Part shown: piece by piece, positions 1 through 8,286 of the stretch | Layout: each line of letters opens with the position of its first letter | Position numbering within the stretch: the stretch's first letter is position 1 | DNA from: an uncultured Clostridium sp. | GTDB taxonomy: Bacteria > Bacillota > Clostridia > Clostridiales > Clostridiaceae | Assembly: GCF_947072515.1 (NCBI RefSeq) | Contig: NZ_CAMTIG010000027.1 | Span: 1 to 43,693, forward strand | Direction of reading: 5' to 3' | Length of the DNA: 43,693 nucleotides | Made by a program: the position numbers and the translations under genes | Notes under the pieces: model-generated | Seen by the model: the letters and a program-made list of their open reading frames with translations, nothing else | The model's database searches: none | What the model was told of the DNA's origin: nothing

Positions 1-22
1 AATTGCCAAGTGAAAACATAGG

Positions 23-53
23 AAAAACCAGTAGTTATCTACTGGTTTTTTTG
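23..53 (+). terminator. Intrinsic terminator of a gene left of the window
   Basis: A 12-bp perfect stem (23-34 with 39-50, loop TTAT) runs directly into a T-run. No gene for it lies inside the window, so it probably ends a gene to the left. Confidence 0.8.
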
Positions 54-70
54 TTCTTTTAATTGAAAAT

Positions 71-101
71 GAGTTAGTAATTTATTACTGGCTCTTTTTT
101 T
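71..101 (+). terminator. Second, back-up intrinsic terminator
   Basis: GAGTTAGTAA (71-80) pairs with TTACTGGCTC (85-94), using two G-T pairs, and is followed by seven T. It stands in tandem with the terminator at 23-53. Confidence 0.65.
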
Positions 102-256
102 GAGGTATATTTTAATTATAAAGAAATGAGGGCGATTTTAATTAAAATTAAATTATTTTTATTATGAGTGAAAAAAAGATTTGAGTTCAGGTTATTTGTT
201 AAAAAATGGTTGTGTTGCTTTGGATGTGTGATATGCTTTTTATGGGAGGATGATTT

Positions 257-1009
257 ATGAGATATTTATGGGGAATTATTGGTGCTTTATCAGTAGGATA
301 TTTTGGGTTAGCAAACTTTCTAGGAGGACGTATTTATTTTAGTGAAATATTTTTGATAGGGGGAATTATTTGTTTATTTATATTTTTAAAATATAAATGG
401 ATAATGAGTTTAGGATTGATTAAGAAAAATTTAGGAGTAATAAAAGTAATATTATTGTTTATAGTTGGTTCTTTTATCTTATTAGAAGGAGCTATTATAA
501 TGTTTCCTAAGAAGAGTTTGGAAAAAGCAGATTTAGTAATAGTTTTAGGTGCAGGACTTCGAGGTACTACACCAAGTTTAACATTGAAACATAGACTAGA
601 TACTACTATAAAATATATTGAAAATACTAATTATGCCGGTAAAATTATAGTTAGTGGAGGACAGGGACCAGGAGAAGATATTACTGAAGCTGAGGCTATG
701 AAAGCATATTTGATGAATGAGGGAATTGATGAAAGTAGGATTATTAAAGAAGATAAATCAACTAGTACATCAGAAAATTTAATATATTCGGAAGAAGTTA
801 TCAGAAATAAGTTAAATCATGAAGTTAGTAATGAGCTGAATGTAACAATAATAACTACAGATTTTCATGCTATGAGAAGTAATATGTTAGCAAAGAGAAA
901 TGGATATAGTAATATTGAGCTATATACTAGTAATACAGAATGGTATTTGATTCCTAATATGTATGTTAGAGAATTTTTTGCATTTGCGAAATCATTTGTT
1001 TTTGATTAA
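257..1009 (+). CDS. YdcF/SanA-like DUF218 membrane protein
   Basis: 250 residues. Three hydrophobic segments (about 1-20, 28-50 and 60-83) come before a soluble DUF218 domain from about residue 90. The domain carries the family hallmarks: a VIVLGAG strand, the GGQGPGEDITEAEAM segment, the downstream D-x-STSTSEN segment, and a TTDFHAMR strand. DUF218 proteins such as SanA and YdcF are envelope-associated; their biochemical role is poorly known, and SanA affects vancomycin barrier function. GGGAGGA sits seven bases before the ATG. The gene is monocistronic between terminators and a long non-coding stretch. The family call is firm; function is open. Confidence 0.85.
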   Translation: MRYLWGIIGALSVGYFGLANFLGGRIYFSEIFLIGGIICLFIFLKYKWIMSLGLIKKNLGVIKVILLFIVGSFILLEGAIIMFPKKSLEKADLVIVLGAGLRGTTPSLTLKHRLDTTIKYIENTNYAGKIIVSGGQGPGEDITEAEAMKAYLMNEGIDESRIIKEDKSTSTSENLIYSEEVIRNKLNHEVSNELNVTIITTDFHAMRSNMLAKRNGYSNIELYTSNTEWYLIPNMYVREFFAFAKSFVFD

Positions 1010-1474
1010 TAGAATAGTATTGATTAGTCTGTATTGAATATAAAATTATCCAAGAGAGAGTGAAAAAGTTCAGCAGCATTTTGGAGACTAAAAGAGATTT
1101 GATTTTTGTTGAAATAATAAAGATTAATTAGTTGAATTAGTGAAAAAATTATTGCTATAAGAAATAATAGAAATAATTAGTATTTTGTTTATTGAATAAG
1201 CTATTAGTTTTGGGATGTTGAATAGATATAGAGTAATTAATATAAAATAGCATTAAGTTTAAAGTTTGGAGAGAGTAAAGGGGCGATCTTTTATTATTAA
1301 AAGAAAGATAGTTTTTTATTAAGGATAAAAAAATCGGTTGTTTTGGGTTGATAGAAAATAATTTGCTTGCTATTTAAGTAAATTATTTTTAAAATTGTTA
1401 GTAGTAATAAATAGTATCTTTAAATATGAGAATACTATTTATTTTAGATATTTAATGAGGAAAGGATAAAGAAT
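1010..1474. other. Non-coding stretch (465 bp)
   Basis: No open frame with a ribosome binding site was seen on either strand. A weak AT-rich dyad (TCTTTTATTATTAAAAGA, around 1288-1305) is the only structure. It lacks a clean GC stem and a T-run directly after it, so it is not called a terminator. Confidence 0.5.
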
Positions 1475-1750
1475 ATGGAAAGAAATTTTGAAGAACTAAA
1501 AGGAAAAGTAGTTAAACATTTTAAAGGAAAGTTATATTTAGTTATTGATATAGCGTATCATAGTGAAACACAGGAAGAGATGGTTCTATATAAAGCGTTA
1601 TATGGAGAGTTTGGAATATTTGTTAGACCTAAAGAAATGTTTTTAAGTGAAGTAGATAGAGGAAAATATCCTGATTGTGGACAGAAATATAGATTCCAAT
1701 TAATTAATGAAAAGGATATGGAAGGTATCAGAAAAGCTATAGTTGAATAG
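1475..1750 (+). CDS. DUF1653 domain protein
   Basis: 91 residues, almost entirely one DUF1653 domain. The N-terminal GKVVKHFKGKLYLVIDIA segment is followed by VLYKALYGEFGIFVRPKEMF, the R-P-x-x-M-F signature of the family. Members are small soluble beta-rich proteins with no established function. An AGGAAAGG-type ribosome binding site precedes the ATG. The gene stands alone, and the next terminator is at 1873-1921. Confidence 0.85.
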   Translation: MERNFEELKGKVVKHFKGKLYLVIDIAYHSETQEEMVLYKALYGEFGIFVRPKEMFLSEVDRGKYPDCGQKYRFQLINEKDMEGIRKAIVE

Positions 1751-1872
1751 TTTATAAACTGAATTTGAGGTTAAAGCTAGACGAATTATATTAGTAGATG
1801 TCTTTTATTTATATGAGATAAACGAGTCTATGTAAAAATAATTTATAAAAAATAGGAGATGTTTGTTTGAGG

Positions 1873-1921
1873 AAAAGAAGAACTTTTTGATTTTACTATA
1901 AAAGAAGAGTTCTTCTTTTTT
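1873..1921 (+). terminator. Intrinsic terminator
   Basis: AAAAGAAGAACTTTTT pairs with AAGAGTTCTTCTTTTTTT further right. The GAAGAACT/AGTTCTTC core is perfect and a T-run follows. It lies about 120 bp after the DUF1653 gene. Confidence 0.7.
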
Positions 1922-2139
1922 TATATAGTAAATTATAAATGTTTTTTATTTTGAAAGAGAAATGATACTATTATTTGTAGTTTTTTTGATAGGTGGGTTA
2001 CTATGGGATATATATAGTTAGAAGAAAGGATAAATTTATTTTATTTAATAAATTTACCATTTCTATATTATAGAAATGAAGGAAAGCTTTATTTAGAGAA
2101 GTTGATCAGTTAGAAAATGATTGATGAAAGTAATTGAGA

Positions 2140-2410
2140 GGCTGGAGTTTGGTCGATGGGTAGAGAGGAAGTAATAGATTAAAGGGAAATTCGTGGGTAG
2201 AGGAGAGCAAAATTAATAGATAGAGAAAAGTAGAAAGAAAGATAGATGGATAGAAAGAAGTAGAAAGAAAAATAGATGGATAGAAAGAAATAGATGGATA
2301 GAAAGAAATAGAGAGATAGATGGATATAGCTAAGCAGAGAGAATAGACAGATAGAAAGAAGTAGGATAGATTATAGGAAAGTGATAGAGTATAGGAAAAC
2401 TGATAAGGGA
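2140..2410. repeat. Degenerate purine-rich tandem repeats
   Basis: The plus strand is nearly all A and G with scattered T. The word TAGATGGATAGAAAGAA and close variants recur at irregular 18-30 bp steps, densest at 2240-2350. Units are imperfect and there are no spacers, so this is not a CRISPR array. The strand asymmetry is extreme. The unit period is irregular and the limits are approximate. Confidence 0.7.
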
Positions 2411-2582
2411 TAGGGTGGTTGATATATTATAGGGAATTTTAAAAGTAGAATTTAGAATAGGATTAAGAAAGATGGTTCAGAAAAATTTTAGACAAAGAAG
2501 TTGTAAAAGTTAATGAATGAGAGATAGATTTTAATTTTAAAATTTATTTATATAATTTTATACTTTTTTTATAATTAGATTA

Positions 2583-2610
2583 TTTGAATTTTATAGATAC
2601 TTACTATAAT
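2583..2610 (+). promoter_or_regulatory. Candidate sigma-A promoter of the His-rich protein gene
   Basis: A perfect TATAAT (2605-2610) lies 16 bp after TTTGAA (2583-2588) and 47 bp before the ATG. The -35 box is weak, and AT-rich DNA gives such matches easily. Confidence 0.4.
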
Positions 2611-2656
2611 TAACTCATAGAAACAAAACGAATTAAATTCTTAGGAGGAATTAGAA

Positions 2657-3301
2657 ATGAATAAATTAGAAGTATTATATAGAATGTCAAAAACAATGAA
2701 GGGAAAAAATAATATAAAAGGAAATGTTTCATTTGTAGGAAAGTCAAAGGATGTTGAATTTGCTAATGTAACTAATAACTTTGAAAAAGATGTAGAAAAT
2801 AAAACTATGAAAATTGATGCTAATATTGTAGTAAACACTGAAGATGTACAAGTTACTAAGTCAGTTAAAAAAGATTTAGATTTTAATAAGATGCATGAAC
2901 ATCATCATGGTCATCACGGACATCATGGAAAATGTAAGAAAAATAAATTTGCTAAATTAGAGATGTTATTTAAGACATTAAATGATATGGAACTTATTGA
3001 AAATGGAGACGAAAAAGTTATTCAATTAGATATCAAAGAAATGTTAGATAAAAAAGTTGAAAAGATGAAAGCAATGCATGAAGCTATGGGTGATAAAAAA
3101 GAATGTATGCATAAATGTGAATGTGAAGATTTAAAAGAGTTAATTAAAGTTAAACATGCTATATTTAAAGAAGTATGTCACGGTAACTATGATAAAGTTA
3201 TGTTAAAATTAACTATAAATAAAGATTTTGAAATTCAATCTGTAAATATCAAAGCAAATGGTGAAAAAGAAGTAGAATTTAATGCTGAATTAAATTATTA
3301 A
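2657..3301 (+). CDS. His/Cys-rich soluble protein, possible metal binder
   Basis: 214 residues with no signal peptide or membrane segment. The middle carries a dense histidine cluster (residues 80-90, HEHHHGHHGHH) followed by C93. A second cluster with Cys and His follows at 150-156 (C-M-H-K-C-E-C), then C174 and H175. The two flanking halves are charged and look beta-rich. The composition suggests binding of a transition metal such as Ni, Zn or Cu. That is inference; no family was recognised. AGGAGGA precedes the ATG, with a terminator at 3331-3362. The sensor kinase 475 bp downstream also begins with a His-rich stretch, which suggests the two belong to one system. Confidence 0.6.
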   Translation: MNKLEVLYRMSKTMKGKNNIKGNVSFVGKSKDVEFANVTNNFEKDVENKTMKIDANIVVNTEDVQVTKSVKKDLDFNKMHEHHHGHHGHHGKCKKNKFAKLEMLFKTLNDMELIENGDEKVIQLDIKEMLDKKVEKMKAMHEAMGDKKECMHKCECEDLKELIKVKHAIFKEVCHGNYDKVMLKLTINKDFEIQSVNIKANGEKEVEFNAELNY

Positions 3302-3330
3302 TATGTAATCTAGAGAATAGATTTATTAGA

Positions 3331-3362
3331 TTAGGCTATATCATTGATATAGCCTAATTTTA
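3331..3362 (+). terminator. Intrinsic terminator
   Basis: TTAGGCTATATC (3331-3342) pairs perfectly with GATATAGCCTAA (3346-3357) and is followed by TTTTAT. It ends the His-rich protein gene. Confidence 0.8.
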
Positions 3363-3776
3363 TTTATATCAAAGTGAAAGGGTAACAGAAGAAGCATGAG
3401 GATGAGTTAAATTACATAAGTTGGTATTAGGCTTCTATAGAATAAGATATAGATTATATAAAGATGAGATTGAAATTATATAGAATGAATATAGATTTTA
3501 TAAAGAGAGAGCCAACTATAAAGAAAGAATCAAGTATAAAGGGAGAATCAAGTATAAAGAGAGAATCAAGTATAAAAAAATCAAGTATAAAAGATAAGAT
3601 TAGATTATAAAGATGAAATTGATTATATTATAAAATGTAGATTGTATATATAGGATTAAGGTTTGTATAGAAAGAAAAAGTGAGATGTTGTTATAATAGA
3701 GAGTAGAGTCTAGCAATAGAGTGAGAGGATAAATATTAAAATTTAAGGTTGATAAATTAAAAAAGGAGTAAAAGAT
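3363..3776. other. Non-coding stretch before the sensor kinase
   Basis: No gene was seen. It contains the short tandem repeat at about 3517-3592. Like the tract at 2140-2410 it is purine-rich on the plus strand. Confidence 0.5.
3517..3592. repeat. Short tandem repeat (AGAATCAAGTATAAA unit)
   Basis: The word AATCAAGTATAAA occurs three times at about 19 bp spacing, preceded by GA-rich linkers. A shortened copy (ATCAAGTATAAAA) follows. Too short and irregular for CRISPR; most likely a slippage-generated repeat. Confidence 0.65.
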
Positions 3777-4970
3777 ATGCATGAGCACAGACATGATAGG
3801 CATCATATGCATAGATCTGATTATGAAAAATTACATAAAGGTTTAAAAAGGCATAAAAAGATGATGCATGAAGATAGAAAAAATTTTCATAGAAAAATGA
3901 ATGAGTTATTTTTTCTTTCTAAATATATTAGGATATTTAGAAAAATTACACTTATTGTTACATTGGTTATTATATTATTTTTATTGAAAGTTATTGGATT
4001 TAAGGTGGCAACAGTAATTATTGTTTTAATTTTATTGATTAATGAGGGAACTATAATTTATATGATTTCTAGAATGGAAAAAAGATTTGTAAATCCAATG
4101 TCAAAACTACAAGGTGGAGTAAGAAAGATTGCTGAAGGAGATTATAGTGTAAGATTAGAGGCTACTGAAATCAATGAGGTAGGACTTTTAACTAATGAGT
4201 TTAATGAAATGGCAAGAAGGCTTGAGGAAGCAGAAAAGGTGAAAAAAGATTATGAGGAAAATAGAAAATCTTTAATAACTAATATATCCCATGATTTAAA
4301 AACACCTATTACTAGTATAAATGGTTATGTTGAAGGTCTTTTGGAGAAAGTTGTACCAGAAGAAAATGTTGATAATTATTTAAAGGTTATAAAGAGCAAT
4401 GCAGCGTATATGAATAGGCTTATAGATGATTTATTTTTATTTTCTAAGTTAGACATGCAAAAATTAGAGTTTGTATTTAATAAAACTAATATTAAACTGT
4501 ATATAGAGGATATTGTAGAAGAATTTTATTTTATTTTAGAAGAAAAGCAAATAGGATTTGAATATTCATTAGGAATAGAGGAAGAGACTTTTGTAAATAT
4601 TGATGGGAAAAGGCTGTATAGAGCATTAAGAAATATAATTGATAATGCAATAAAGTATGGGCAAGGACGAGAAGATTTAAAAATAGAAATAAGTTTATAT
4701 AGTAATTTAGATAATATATTTATAACTATCTCAGATAATGGATATGGAATAGAAGAAGAGAGTGTTGATAAAATTTTCAAAAGATTTTATAGAGTTGATA
4801 AAGAAAGAACAAAAGATTTTAATAGTACAGGACTTGGGTTAGCTATAACAAAGGAGATTATTGATGCACATAATGGTGAAATATATGTAAGTAGCGAAGT
4901 TAATGTTGGAACTAGCTTTACTATACAATTACCTATTTATAACGAGGGAGATGAAATTGATGGCAAGTAA
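3777..4970 (+). CDS. Sensor histidine kinase with His-rich N-terminal tail
   Basis: 397 residues. The first 40 residues hold ten histidines (H2, 4, 6, 9, 10, 12, 20, 26, 31, 38) on a basic, predicted cytoplasmic tail. Two membrane segments (about 55-72 and 77-97) with almost no external loop follow, then HAMP (about 98-150). The HisKA domain has the phospho-acceptor H172 in NISHDLKTPITS. The ATPase domain has an N-box (RNIIDNAIKYG), DNGYGI and GLGLAI. The absence of an extracellular sensor and the His-rich tail suggest sensing of a metal at the cytoplasmic face (inference). AAGGAG precedes the ATG. The response regulator gene overlaps the 3' end. Confidence 0.92.
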   Translation: MHEHRHDRHHMHRSDYEKLHKGLKRHKKMMHEDRKNFHRKMNELFFLSKYIRIFRKITLIVTLVIILFLLKVIGFKVATVIIVLILLINEGTIIYMISRMEKRFVNPMSKLQGGVRKIAEGDYSVRLEATEINEVGLLTNEFNEMARRLEEAEKVKKDYEENRKSLITNISHDLKTPITSINGYVEGLLEKVVPEENVDNYLKVIKSNAAYMNRLIDDLFLFSKLDMQKLEFVFNKTNIKLYIEDIVEEFYFILEEKQIGFEYSLGIEEETFVNIDGKRLYRALRNIIDNAIKYGQGREDLKIEISLYSNLDNIFITISDNGYGIEEESVDKIFKRFYRVDKERTKDFNSTGLGLAITKEIIDAHNGEIYVSSEVNVGTSFTIQLPIYNEGDEIDGK

Positions 4971-5652
4971 AATATTGATAATAGAAGATGATTTGAATAT
5001 TGCTGAGCTTGAAAAAGATTATTTAGAGATGAATGGATATGGGGTAGAGGTTATTAATGATGGAGCAGTTGGATTAAAGAAAGCTATGCTTGGAATTTAT
5101 GATTTAATTGTTATAGATTTAATGTTACCTAATAAAAGTGGATTTGAAATAGTTAAAGAGATAAGAAAAAAATTTGAGGTGCCGATTATAATAGTTTCTG
5201 CAAGAACCGAAGACATAGATAAGATTAAAGGTCTTGGATATGGAGCAGATGATTATTTAACTAAGCCATTTAGTCCTAATGAGTTAGTAGCTAGAGTGAA
5301 ATCACATATTTTTAGATATGAAAGATTAATGGGGAAACGAGTTAATCATGAGATTATAAGTATAAAAGGATTAGAAATTCATAGGGATTCTCATAAAGTT
5401 TATGTAGATGGAAAAGAGATTTTAATGACTACAAAGGAATATGAATTATTAGTATTTTTAGCTTCAAATCCTAATATAGTTTTTACAAAAGAGCAACTTT
5501 TAGAAAATATTTGGGATGAAAATTATTTTGGAGATACGGCTACTATTGCAGTGCATATACAAAAGCTTAGAAAGAAAATAGAGAAAGATACAACTAATCC
5601 AGAGTATATAGAAACTATATGGGGATCAGGATATAGATTTAATAGTATTTAG
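4960..5652 (+). CDS. OmpR/PhoB-family response regulator
   Basis: 230 residues. The receiver domain (about 1-118) has the acidic pair in LIIEDD, the phospho-acceptor Asp in LIVIDLMLP, the Ser/Thr in IIIVSAR and the Lys in DDYLTKPFSP. The winged-helix output domain (about 135-230) has TTKEYELLVFL, VHIQKLRKKIE and the terminal WGSGYRF. Two ATGs lie 9 bp apart; 4960 is chosen because GAGGGAG ends directly before 4951 but sits nine bases before 4960. The start overlaps the kinase stop by 11 bp, so translation is probably coupled. It is the partner of the His-tailed kinase. Its targets are unknown; the His-rich protein at 2657 is a candidate. Confidence 0.93.
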   Translation: MASKILIIEDDLNIAELEKDYLEMNGYGVEVINDGAVGLKKAMLGIYDLIVIDLMLPNKSGFEIVKEIRKKFEVPIIIVSARTEDIDKIKGLGYGADDYLTKPFSPNELVARVKSHIFRYERLMGKRVNHEIISIKGLEIHRDSHKVYVDGKEILMTTKEYELLVFLASNPNIVFTKEQLLENIWDENYFGDTATIAVHIQKLRKKIEKDTTNPEYIETIWGSGYRFNSI

Positions 5653-5726
5653 TAAAAATATATAATTCATTATGGGATGCTATAAAATTATTTTAATGAT
5701 AATTAAAAAGTAAATATATATAAATA

Positions 5727-5762
5727 AAAAAACTAACAAAATAAAATTTTGTTAGTTTTTTG
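5727..5762 (+). terminator. Intrinsic terminator of the two-component operon
   Basis: AAAAACTAACAAAAT pairs with ATTTTGTTAGTTTTT across a three-base loop, with further T after the stem. It sits about 75 bp after the response regulator. Confidence 0.8.
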
Positions 5763-5933
5763 TATTTTTAAAGAGAATAAAAGGTAAGAAGAAATTATTT
5801 AAAATGAAAGAATTTTTCAGATAGTAAATAAAAAATAACCGGATATCTAAATAAAATGACCTTTCGAAGAAGAGTGATTTATAAAAAAACACCAAAGTTG
5901 TATAATTTAACTATAAATACTAAGGAGAATAAG

Positions 5934-6377
5934 ATGAAAGTTGAGTTTGATATTAATCAAGTTTATGAAGAAATAGAGATAGTAATAAAGGCTCCGCTTA
6001 TGAGTGAAGAGGTAAGGGATATAGCGGAGAGAATTAATAGTGGTGTAAATGAGGTTATTGGAAAAGAAGGAGGTAAAGTTTTTATAATTAAGTTAAGTGA
6101 TGTAGTTAGATTTTATAGTGAAGATCAAAAGGTTAAATTCGATACATTGGATAAATCTTTAGAAATCAAGATGAAACTTTATGAGATTGAAGAAACGGTT
6201 ATAGACACAGCATTTGTTAGAGTGTCTAAATTTGCTATTGTAAATGTAAAGAAGATAAAGAGTATAGAGGCAAAAAATGGAGGATTGGTAATTAACTTAA
6301 TAAATGAGAAAACAGAACCCATTTCGAGGCGATATGTAAAAAAGGTAAAAGAGTTTATAGGTATGGGAGGAAGATAA
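5934..6377 (+). CDS. LytTR-domain transcriptional regulator
   Basis: 147 residues from the ATG at 5934, which has TAAGGAGA eight bases upstream; the frame is open further upstream but has no ribosome binding site there. The C-terminal two thirds is a LytTR DNA-binding domain: KLSDVVRFYSEDQKVKF, then the AFVRVSKFAIVNVKKIKSIE segment and the final RRYVKKVKEFIG. The N-terminal 45 residues are a short domain typical of stand-alone LytTR proteins paired with DUF3021 membrane proteins. It is the first gene of a tight four-gene operon and probably regulates it (inference). Confidence 0.88.
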   Translation: MKVEFDINQVYEEIEIVIKAPLMSEEVRDIAERINSGVNEVIGKEGGKVFIIKLSDVVRFYSEDQKVKFDTLDKSLEIKMKLYEIEETVIDTAFVRVSKFAIVNVKKIKSIEAKNGGLVINLINEKTEPISRRYVKKVKEFIGMGGR

Positions 6378-6378
6378 G

Positions 6379-6789
6379 ATGTTTATTAAGGAATATTTAA
6401 AGTATTTTAAAAAGGCATTACCGTTAGGGATAGTAATTGGACAGATTTTAATATTTTTTCAATTAGCTCAGAAGGGAAGCATAGGGATGGAACAATTTTT
6501 CTTGCTTGATTTTATTCCAGTAATAAGTTTAGGTTATTTATTTGGTTGTGAATATATTTATACACAGGAAGGAGGGACATTGAAGAAAAAAACTTTAGTG
6601 CAAACAATACTTTTATTACCATTATATTTTATATATTTAAAACTTGGAATTATTGAATGGCAGATTATTGTTGTAGGAAATATTATTTGGATTTTAATTG
6701 TTGTAATTAAAGAATGGATTACTGCGAAGAAAGATAAAGAAGATGCTAAAGAGTTAAATGAATTACTAAAAAAATGGACTGAAGAATAA
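6379..6789 (+). CDS. DUF3021 membrane protein
   Basis: 136 residues with four predicted membrane segments (about 13-30, 40-57, 70-88 and 94-110) and a charged C-terminal tail (KKDKEDAKELNELLKKW). The architecture and the position one base after a LytTR gene match DUF3021, a family usually encoded beside LytTR regulators and thought to modulate them at the membrane. GGGAGGA lies within the end of the preceding gene, so translation is probably coupled. Confidence 0.82.
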   Translation: MFIKEYLKYFKKALPLGIVIGQILIFFQLAQKGSIGMEQFFLLDFIPVISLGYLFGCEYIYTQEGGTLKKKTLVQTILLLPLYFIYLKLGIIEWQIIVVGNIIWILIVVIKEWITAKKDKEDAKELNELLKKWTEE

Positions 6790-6807
6790 AGAAAAGGTGG
6801 GATTAAA

Positions 6808-7494
6808 ATGGAAAGGGAAATTAGAAAAACGGGAATTGATTTTGTAGATTTAAAAAAGGAAGCAAAGGATTTGATTACATCAGAAGGAAAGGATTCGGTA
6901 GGTATAGATAGATTTTTAATGGCATTATTGTTATGTGTTTTACCAATTGGAGTTACTCAAGGAGTTTTTAATGTCTTAACAAGGACTATGGTAGATAAGT
7001 ATGAAAAGTTTTTATTACTAATAGTAATGTGTTTTGTGCAAAGTTTTTTTGCGATAGCATTTTATTTAAATATAATAAATATGATAAAGAGAGGAAAAAT
7101 TAAAATAGGATTTCCATTAACATCAAAAACTTTTATAATAACTTTTGCAACACAAATTGTAGGGTATTATTTAGGAAGTTTATTATGGAAGGGTAACGTA
7201 TTAAGTATTGCTATTTGTATTGGAGTATCCTTTGTTGTCATGGTAATTGGAGCAGCTATAATATATGTAATTGAAAAGAAAGAATGCGGAATTGTAGAGG
7301 GAATTATAATTAGTGTAGAATTAGTTTTTAAAAATATAGATGATATTGTAAAGATGATTATCATGTTATTACCTATAATATTATTATCAATTGTCACATT
7401 TGGAATAGTATTTATTATTGAAGTTGTATACATACAAACTGTATTCTTTTTAGTAATTGATAAATTAATGGGAAAGGAAGAGGGGTGTGTGTAA
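6808..7494 (+). CDS. Polytopic membrane protein, unknown
   Basis: 228 residues. A charged N-terminal segment of about 35 residues is followed by five or six hydrophobic helices (about 36-58, 70-92, 108-126, 130-153 and 182-216). No family was recognised; the overall shape is reminiscent of Yip1-type or DUF975-type membrane proteins, but no diagnostic motif is visible. AAAGGTGGG precedes the ATG. It sits in the LytTR operon, 18 bp after the DUF3021 gene and one base before the next gene. Confidence 0.7.
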   Translation: MEREIRKTGIDFVDLKKEAKDLITSEGKDSVGIDRFLMALLLCVLPIGVTQGVFNVLTRTMVDKYEKFLLLIVMCFVQSFFAIAFYLNIINMIKRGKIKIGFPLTSKTFIITFATQIVGYYLGSLLWKGNVLSIAICIGVSFVVMVIGAAIIYVIEKKECGIVEGIIISVELVFKNIDDIVKMIIMLLPIILLSIVTFGIVFIIEVVYIQTVFFLVIDKLMGKEEGCV

Positions 7495-7495
7495 A

Positions 7496-8221
7496 ATGAA
7501 GGCATATTTAACTGATGACAATATTAAAGATTTGAAAAATAAAGGTGTATTAGATAAAGAGATAGAACAGTTAAAGGAAACTTTAAAATGGTATTATAAA
7601 AAATATAATGGAATAAAGGTAGATATAAGTGGTGATGCTATTTTAAAGTTAAATAATATAAGTGATTTATTAAGGGGAAAAGCAGTATATGGAATAAAAG
7701 ATGTTGGAGTTATTAGAGAGCTTGTTTTAAAAGAATTGGATAAAGAGAATCCTGAATATTTATATAAAGATTTATGTACAGCAACAATAAGAAATGCAGC
7801 TCCAGATTATATGGATATGGGAGGAACACAATATTATAGAATTTATTTAAAAGAAAGTGGATTAAAATTATATAAGTTAGATAACTTTTTTAGGCTAGTA
7901 GAGGTTAAGGAATATTCTATTGAAGATATAAAGAGTTGTTATTTAAAAGATTCTTTAAAGTTTGAAGGAGAAACTTTAAAAATCTATTATATGCTTATTA
8001 ATGTTGTAGATGAAATAACTAATGGAAGAATATTTATTTATAGTACTAAAAAAATAAATGAATCTAGGTTGCCGGAATTATATAAATTATTGAGAGAAAA
8101 AGGTGTGAAAGAAGAAAAGATAGAGAGAAAGCAAAAGAGAGTAATCACTCAATTTGCTAAGTGGATGTACTATGGTCTCATAATAATATTTATAATAATT
8201 TTATGTATAAAATTATTATAA
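7496..8221 (+). CDS. Tail-anchored protein of unknown function
   Basis: 241 residues: a soluble, charged body and a single C-terminal membrane helix (about 221-240) preceded by basic residues (KRVITQFAKW), so the body should face the cytoplasm. No known domain was recognised. Start 7496 is chosen because GGAAGAGGGG ends ten bases upstream; an in-frame GTG at 7487 lies practically on the ribosome binding site. It is the last gene of the LytTR operon, with a terminator at 8230-8265. Confidence 0.7.
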   Translation: MKAYLTDDNIKDLKNKGVLDKEIEQLKETLKWYYKKYNGIKVDISGDAILKLNNISDLLRGKAVYGIKDVGVIRELVLKELDKENPEYLYKDLCTATIRNAAPDYMDMGGTQYYRIYLKESGLKLYKLDNFFRLVEVKEYSIEDIKSCYLKDSLKFEGETLKIYYMLINVVDEITNGRIFIYSTKKINESRLPELYKLLREKGVKEEKIERKQKRVITQFAKWMYYGLIIIFIIILCIKLL

Positions 8222-8229
8222 ATAAAAAG

Positions 8230-8265
8230 AAGATTCTAAAGGCGTAGTGTTTTTAGAATCTTTTT
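8230..8265 (+). terminator. Intrinsic terminator of the LytTR operon
   Basis: AAGATTCTAAA (8230-8240) pairs with TTTAGAATCTT (8252-8262), followed by T-rich sequence. It lies between convergent genes. Confidence 0.75.
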
Positions 8266-8286
8266 ATGTATATGAAATTTATTTTA

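Larger units (their letters stand above)
1751..2656. other. Long non-coding stretch with terminator and purine repeats
   Basis: 906 bp without a credible gene. It holds the terminator at 1873-1921, the degenerate purine-rich repeats at about 2140-2410, and the promoter of the His-rich protein gene near 2583-2610. Short open frames here lack ribosome binding sites and consist of the repeated D/R/K/E codons of the purine tract. Confidence 0.6.

Noticed and set aside
2140..2410. CRISPR-like array in the repeat tract
   Set aside because: Units are degenerate, of irregular length and contiguous, with no conserved repeats separated by unique spacers and no cas genes.
4903..4959. Longer start for the response regulator
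   Set aside because: The extra residues come from the overlapping kinase frame and lack a ribosome binding site; MASKILIIEDD is the normal receiver start.
5856..5933. Longer start for the LytTR gene
   Set aside because: A good TAAGGAGA lies before ATG 5934, and the upstream residues have no homology to LytTR proteins.
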